Shown: in pieces, positions 7,031 through 10,656 of the stretch
How the letters are laid out: each line of letters begins with the position of its first letter
Position numbering within the stretch: the stretch's first letter is position 1
Source of the DNA: Oscillospiraceae bacterium
Lineage (GTDB): Bacteria; Bacillota; Clostridia; Oscillospirales; Ruminococcaceae
Length of the DNA: 10,656 nt
Assembly: GCA_017483405.1 (NCBI GenBank)
Contig: JAFUWP010000014.1
Span: 1-10,656, forward strand
Direction: 5' to 3'
Translations under genes and position numbers: made by a program
Notes under the pieces: generated by a model
Databases searched by the model: none
Seen by the model: the letters and a program-made list of their open reading frames with translations, nothing else
Told to the model about the DNA's origin: nothing

Positions 7031-7520
7031 GTTCCGGATTCTCCTGTTTTTTAGTTTTGTCCTCCGAGAAGAACAGAATATAAATCATCAGCAGAGCCGT
7101 CCCGATACATACGAAACAATCTGCAAAGTTAAAAATCGCGAAATGAAATAATTTCAAGTCGAGATAATCGACAACCGCACCTCCGCGGAAGATTCTGTCA
7201 ATCATATTCCCGACTGCGCCGCCGAGAATCATGACTAAGCTCCAGAACAGGAGTTTATGTTTTTTTCCGTGATGAATCAGCACGTAGGTACATGCCCCGA
7301 TGCCGATTGCCGTGACAATCAGCAGAAAGACCGTCTGTCCGGCAAAACTGCTGAATGCCGAGCCGGTATTTTCGATATAATGCAGATGCATAATATCCAG
7401 ACTGCCGATTTTCAGGAAATCCTTTTCCTGATACAGTTCAAAATTCTGCACAATCCAGTATTTGATAAGCTGGTCAGCTCCGGCGATTGCCAGAATGACA
7501 AGCAGTGCCAATATCAGCAA
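7017..7520 (-). CDS. lspA: Lipoprotein signal peptidase (signal peptidase II)
   Basis: LspA is an aspartyl protease of the cytoplasmic membrane. It cleaves the signal peptide of prolipoproteins just before the lipid-modified cysteine; the lipoprotein encoded at 1589-2818 would be a substrate. The 167 residues show the four-span layout and conserved boxes: ADQLIKYW (15-22), HYIENTGSAFSSF (47-59), GGAVGNMIDRIFRGGAVVDYLDL (100-122, catalytic D118), and FAIFNFADCFVCIG (127-140, catalytic D134). The length is normal. The start is a TTG at 7518-7520, chosen because AAAGGGG (7529-7535) lies 8 bases upstream and no ATG occurs before residue 44, which is past the first membrane span. The 3' end overlaps rluD by 14 bases. 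Confidence 0.95.
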   Translation of the reverse strand: MLILALLVILAIAGADQLIKYWIVQNFELYQEKDFLKIGSLDIMHLHYIENTGSAFSSFAGQTVFLLIVTAIGIGACTYVLIHHGKKHKLLFWSLVMILGGAVGNMIDRIFRGGAVVDYLDLKLFHFAIFNFADCFVCIGTALLMIYILFFSEDKTKKQENPEHDKT

Positions 7521-7528
7521 AACGATTT

Positions 7529-7535
7529 CCCCTTT
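7529..7535 (-). promoter_or_regulatory. Ribosome binding site that fixes the TTG start of lspA
   Basis: Read on the minus strand the bases are AAAGGGG, followed by an 8-base spacer and TTG. The site lies in the 27-base gap after the stop of the upstream membrane protein gene. It supports a non-ATG start, which would keep LspA synthesis modest. Confidence 0.7.
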
Positions 7536-7547
7536 CTGATAAGTTTG

Positions 7548-8078
7548 TTAAAGTGCATCTATGTCTCTATGAATTATAATTTCGGTAAGTTTCTCATTTT
7601 CGTCAAATGCGAGATAAGCAGAAACATCATTTGGAAAAATAAGAAAAAGATGTTGTGGGTACATGATGTGTGTTTCACCCAGATAAATTTTCATTGATTT
7701 TACACCATGATTTTCTAAGTCAGAATCTCCTGAAGCAATTCCGATTCCATAGCAATGAGAGTCTATGTTGCTTACCAATAGTCCATAATCTGGATATATG
7801 CCGTCTAATTTCCATTCTTTATCATCTATAATTTGAATAGCATCTTCCCAGCTTGTACCTAATGGAAGTGATTTCATGACATATTTTTGAACACTTTCAT
7901 TAGAACGTGAAATAGGGACAAATAATCTTTGCAATCCTGTCGGTACAAAATAAAGAGAAAGCAAAATCAGAAAAACTTTTCCGGCTTTTTTGAGTTTGTT
8001 CGTTTCTCTCACAAAGAAACTTATGGTAGTTGTTGTCAAAGTAACTATTACTAAAAGAATAAACAGCCAAATCCACAT
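7548..8078 (-). CDS. Membrane protein of unknown function, two N-terminal spans plus a soluble domain
   Basis: I do not recognise the family. From the ATG at 8078 the protein has 176 residues. Two hydrophobic spans lie at about 2-23 (WIWLFILLVIVTL..) and 34-54 (KVFLILLSLYFVPTGL), joined by a basic loop RETNKLKKAGK. A soluble domain of about 120 residues follows, with the segments SLPLGTSWEDAIQII, WKLDGIYPDYGLLVS, VKSMKIYLGE and AYLAFDENEKLTEIIIHRDIDAL. The basic loop suggests a cytoplasmic turn, which would put the soluble domain outside. The frame stays open to 8246, but that extension overlaps the end of ileS and lacks membrane character; AAAGTGAG 7 bases before the ATG at 8078 supports the shorter form. 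The gene is visibly AT-richer than its neighbours (hand counts of two 60-base rows, 7561-7620 and 7801-7860, give about 32-35% GC) and uses CAA, GGA and ATA codons where neighbours favour CAG and GGC. It occupies the place of ylyA in Bacillus. Confidence 0.7.
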   Translation of the reverse strand: MWIWLFILLVIVTLTTTTISFFVRETNKLKKAGKVFLILLSLYFVPTGLQRLFVPISRSNESVQKYVMKSLPLGTSWEDAIQIIDDKEWKLDGIYPDYGLLVSNIDSHCYGIGIASGDSDLENHGVKSMKIYLGETHIMYPQHLFLIFPNDVSAYLAFDENEKLTEIIIHRDIDAL

Positions 8079-8106
8079 AAGTAAACTCACTTTCAGGAAA
8101 ACAGCA

Positions 8107-8134
8107 GGCTTGCCGTCCGTAAGAACGGCAAACC
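8107..8134 (-). terminator. Hairpin between ileS and the unknown membrane protein gene, possible weak terminator
   Basis: On the minus strand GGTTTGCCGT (8134-8125) pairs with ACGGCAAGCC (8116-8107) through ten base pairs, one of them a G-U wobble, around an 8-base loop. TGCTGTTTTCC follows, with only four T residues, so termination would be partial. It starts 15 bases after the ileS stop and may reduce expression of the downstream genes or protect the ileS mRNA end. Confidence 0.4.
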
Positions 8135-8149
8135 GCCATTTTAAAGTTT

Positions 8150-10656
8150 TTATGATTCGTTCATGACTTCTGCACAGCGTTTGCACAGTGTCGGATGCAG
8201 GGTAATCTTTCCGACTTCTTCGGAATAGCACCAGCATCTTTCGCACTTGTTGCCGGATGCCTTTTCGACAGCGATGTCATAGCCGGATTCGCCGGAAACT
8301 TCGCCGGTCTTGATTTCGACAGCAGATACGATAAAGACATCTTTCAGCTCCGGATAACTGTTAAAGCGTTCAGCAGTAGCATCATCCGCAACGGTGATGA
8401 TGACTTTAGCTTCCAGAGACTTGCCGATAACTTTTTCATTTCTCTTTTCTTCGAGTTTCTTGTTGACAGCTTCGCGGAGATTGTAGATTTCATCCCATTT
8501 CGCGAGGAATTTCTCATCGAGGGTGATGCCTGTTTTCGGGAGAAACTGATTCAGGAAAACACTTCTGGCATCAGCATCGGCCTTGTGAGGCATATTCTGC
8601 CAGATTTCCTCGCCGGTGAAGCTGAGAATCGGCGCAACCATGCGGACGAGCGCATCCAGAATGCGATACATAGTTGTCTGGGCGGCGCGTCTTGTCGGAG
8701 CAGTTACTTTTTCACAGTACAGTCTGTCCTTGATAATATCCAGATAGAAGCTCGACAGGTCAACAATGCAGAAATTGTGAATTGCATGGAAGACAATATG
8801 GAAATCATAAGCATCATAGCCGGCGTTGACCTTATCGGTCAGCGCGTCTAAGCGCATGAGAATCCACTTGTCGAGTTCTTCGAGTTTATCATCAGATACG
8901 GAATCAGTATCGGGATTGAAGACAGTTTCGCCGTCACTGAAGTTGCCGAGGATATATCTTGCCGTATTTCTGATTTTTCTGTAAGCATCGGAAAGCTGGC
9001 TGAGAATATCCTTAGAAATTCTGATGTCGGAATGATAATCAGAAGATGCAACCCAGAGTCTTAAAATATCAGCACCATACTGGTCAATGATTTCTTCGGG
9101 AGCGATGCCGTTTCCGAGAGATTTATGCATTGCCTTGCCTTCGCCGTCAACGACCCAGCCGTGAGTGCAGACGGACTTATAAGGCGCAGTACCTTTATAG
9201 ACAACGGAAGTCAGCAGAGAACTCTGAAACCATCCGCGATACTGGTCAGCACCTTCGAGATACAAATCAGCAGGCCATGTGAGTTCGTCATAGTTATCCA
9301 GAACGGCGGTATGAGATACACCGGAATCAAACCAGACATCCATGATGTCATATTCTTTGGTGAATTCCTTGCAGCCGCATTCGCAGACGGTATCGGCCGG
9401 AATGAGTTCGGAAACTTCCTTAGTCCACCAAGCATCAGAACCTTCCTGACGGAATACATCGGCAATGCTCTTGATGGTGGCATCGGTGATGATGGGCTTT
9501 TTGCAGTCCTTACAGTAGACAACAGGAATCGGGACACCCCAAGTTCTCTGACGGGAAATGCACCAGTCACTTCTGTCGCGAACCATGCCTTTGATACGGT
9601 CTTCGCCCCAATCGGGAATCCACTTGACACCTTCGATAGCCTTGACAGCATCTTCCTTGAAACCGTTAACGGAACAGAACCATTGTTCCGTAGCTCTGTA
9701 GATAATCGGGGAATGACAACGCCAGCAGTGCGGATACTGATGGACAATGCTCTGCATCGCGAGCATTGCGCCTTCTTCAACGAGACGTTCTGCGATTTTC
9801 TTATTGGCTTCGGTAGTATCGAGGCCTTCAAATTCGCCTGCTTCGGCAGTCTGACGGCCTTTGGAGTCTACGCAGACGATGATACCGATGTCATCATAAT
9901 TTTTGCAGACTTCATAGTCTTCGACACCATAGCCAGGGGCGGTATGAACGCATCCCGTACCGCTTTCGAGGGTAACATGGTCGCCGACAATGATGGGAGA
10001 GCATCTGTCATAGAGCGGATGTTTTGTCTTGATGCCTTCGAGTTCCGCGCCGGTGAAGATGCCGTCTGTGGAATAATCCTTAATGCCGGCAGTTTCCATC
10101 ACGGTCTTGACGAGTTCATCTGCCATGACATAATATTCATCGCCGACTTTGACGAGCGTATAATTATAGTCAGGGCCTAAGCAGATAGCCAGATTGCCTG
10201 GGATAGTCCATGTGGTTGTTGTCCAGATAACGAAATAGACGTTATCAAGATTCAGGCCCATTTTGGTGAATAAGCCTTTATCGTCAGTGACTCTGAACTT
10301 CACATAGATGGAATTGCAGGGGTCATTTTCGTATTCGATTTCGGCTTCTGCGAGGGCGGTATTGCAGTCCGGACACCAGTAGACGGGCTTGAGGCCTTTG
10401 TACATATAGCCGTCTTTGGCCATCTTGCCGAATACTTCTACCTGACGGGCTTCATATTCAGGTCTTAATGTTAAATAAGGATGGTCATAATCAGCAACAG
10501 AACCGAGTCTCTTGAACTGTTTTTTCTGATTTTCGACATGAGTCAGAGCAAAATCCTTGCAGGCTTTTCTTAATTCTACAGGGGGGATAGCACCGTTTTC
10601 GACACCGATTTCCTTCAGAGCTTTCAGTTCAATCGGCAGGCCGTGGGTATCCCATC
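8150..10656 (-). CDS. ileS: Isoleucyl-tRNA synthetase (5' end outside window)
   Basis: IleS charges tRNA-Ile with isoleucine and edits misactivated valine. The frame stays open to the window edge, giving 834 residues of an enzyme that usually has about 930; the ATG at 10423 is internal. The HIGH motif lies just outside, but WDTHGLPIE, which follows it, is the first visible segment. Further landmarks are the editing domain (WTTTTWTIPGNLAI, GTGCVHTAPGYGVEDY), CWRCHSPIIYRATEQWFCSV, ISRQRTWGVPIPVVYC, MDVWFDSGVSH, and the signature loop DGEGKAMHKSLGN at about 9110-9148. There AMHKS stands in the place of KMSKS. A tRNA-binding helical domain follows, and the C-terminus carries a zinc-ribbon with two CxxC pairs (CERC, CKRC), as in bacterial type 1 IleS. 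Any T-box leader would lie outside the window. It is the first visible gene of the minus-strand cluster. Confidence 0.97.
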   Translation of the reverse strand, partial: WDTHGLPIELKALKEIGVENGAIPPVELRKACKDFALTHVENQKKQFKRLGSVADYDHPYLTLRPEYEARQVEVFGKMAKDGYMYKGLKPVYWCPDCNTALAEAEIEYENDPCNSIYVKFRVTDDKGLFTKMGLNLDNVYFVIWTTTTWTIPGNLAICLGPDYNYTLVKVGDEYYVMADELVKTVMETAGIKDYSTDGIFTGAELEGIKTKHPLYDRCSPIIVGDHVTLESGTGCVHTAPGYGVEDYEVCKNYDDIGIIVCVDSKGRQTAEAGEFEGLDTTEANKKIAERLVEEGAMLAMQSIVHQYPHCWRCHSPIIYRATEQWFCSVNGFKEDAVKAIEGVKWIPDWGEDRIKGMVRDRSDWCISRQRTWGVPIPVVYCKDCKKPIITDATIKSIADVFRQEGSDAWWTKEVSELIPADTVCECGCKEFTKEYDIMDVWFDSGVSHTAVLDNYDELTWPADLYLEGADQYRGWFQSSLLTSVVYKGTAPYKSVCTHGWVVDGEGKAMHKSLGNGIAPEEIIDQYGADILRLWVASSDYHSDIRISKDILSQLSDAYRKIRNTARYILGNFSDGETVFNPDTDSVSDDKLEELDKWILMRLDALTDKVNAGYDAYDFHIVFHAIHNFCIVDLSSFYLDIIKDRLYCEKVTAPTRRAAQTTMYRILDALVRMVAPILSFTGEEIWQNMPHKADADARSVFLNQFLPKTGITLDEKFLAKWDEIYNLREAVNKKLEEKRNEKVIGKSLEAKVIITVADDATAERFNSYPELKDVFIVSAVEIKTGEVSGESGYDIAVEKASGNKCERCWCYSEEVGKITLHPTLCKRCAEVMNES

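Noticed and set aside
8079..8246. N-terminal extension of the unknown membrane protein into ileS
   Set aside because: It would overlap about 97 bases of ileS plus the hairpin, adds no membrane segment, and the ATG at 8078 has a suitable ribosome site directly before the first span.
8195..8851. Plus-strand open frame of 218 residues
   Set aside because: Antisense to the 3' part of ileS; same shadow effect, no supporting signals.
9125..10180. Long plus-strand open frame of 351 residues
   Set aside because: It lies antisense within ileS, whose protein motifs are unmistakable. The antisense frame has no recognisable domain or ribosome site and results from codon bias on the coding strand.
1..10656. 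CRISPR arrays, tRNA or rRNA genes, insertion sequences, riboswitches
   Set aside because: I saw no spaced direct repeats, no tRNA-like cloverleaf, no transposase frame and no leader long enough for a riboswitch; the ileS leader, where a T-box would be expected, is outside the window.

Overview
The window looks like chromosome from a low-to-mid GC Gram-positive anaerobe of the Clostridia, most plausibly a Ruminococcus-type member of the Oscillospirales. This is inferred from three things: an ileS/lspA/rluD-type gene order like that of Firmicutes, a two-subunit (split) transketolase, and GGAGG-type ribosome binding sites. No rRNA, tRNA, CRISPR array, transposase, phage gene or integration site is visible. 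The longest stretch without a gene is only about 170 bases (1417-1588).

Plus strand, 1-2818. The window opens inside the 3' end of a xylulokinase gene. A TraX-family membrane protein gene overlaps it by one base (TAATG), and a 72-residue single-span membrane protein of unknown function follows. A perfect 26-base palindrome ends this group. Next comes a separate gene with its own extended -10 promoter. It encodes a secreted alpha/beta-hydrolase lipoprotein in which the position expected to hold the nucleophilic serine is glycine.

A strong bidirectional terminator hairpin (2826-2851) separates these genes from a long convergent minus-strand cluster.

Minus strand, 10656 down to 2865. In transcription order: ileS (5' end outside the window), an AT-rich two-span membrane protein of unknown function, lspA, an RluD-type pseudouridine synthase, a Cof-type HAD phosphatase, a YqiA-like small esterase, and the N- and C-terminal subunits of transketolase. 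From lspA to the esterase the genes overlap or abut within a few bases, and the two transketolase genes are 4 bases apart, so most of the run is probably one operon. The ileS-x-lspA-rluD order matches the Bacillus subtilis ileS-ylyA-lspA-ylyB arrangement, but here the ylyA position holds an unrelated, compositionally different gene.

Functionally the minus cluster mixes translation and RNA modification (ileS, rluD), lipoprotein maturation (lspA), housekeeping hydrolases and the non-oxidative pentose phosphate pathway (transketolase). Xylulokinase, converging from the other side, makes xylulose 5-phosphate, a transketolase substrate, so both sides of the terminator touch pentose metabolism. I see mostly ordinary housekeeping content. 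The points worth a second look are the glycine-for-serine hydrolase, the foreign-looking gene between ileS and lspA, the small membrane protein, and the TraX gene fused into a sugar-kinase transcript.
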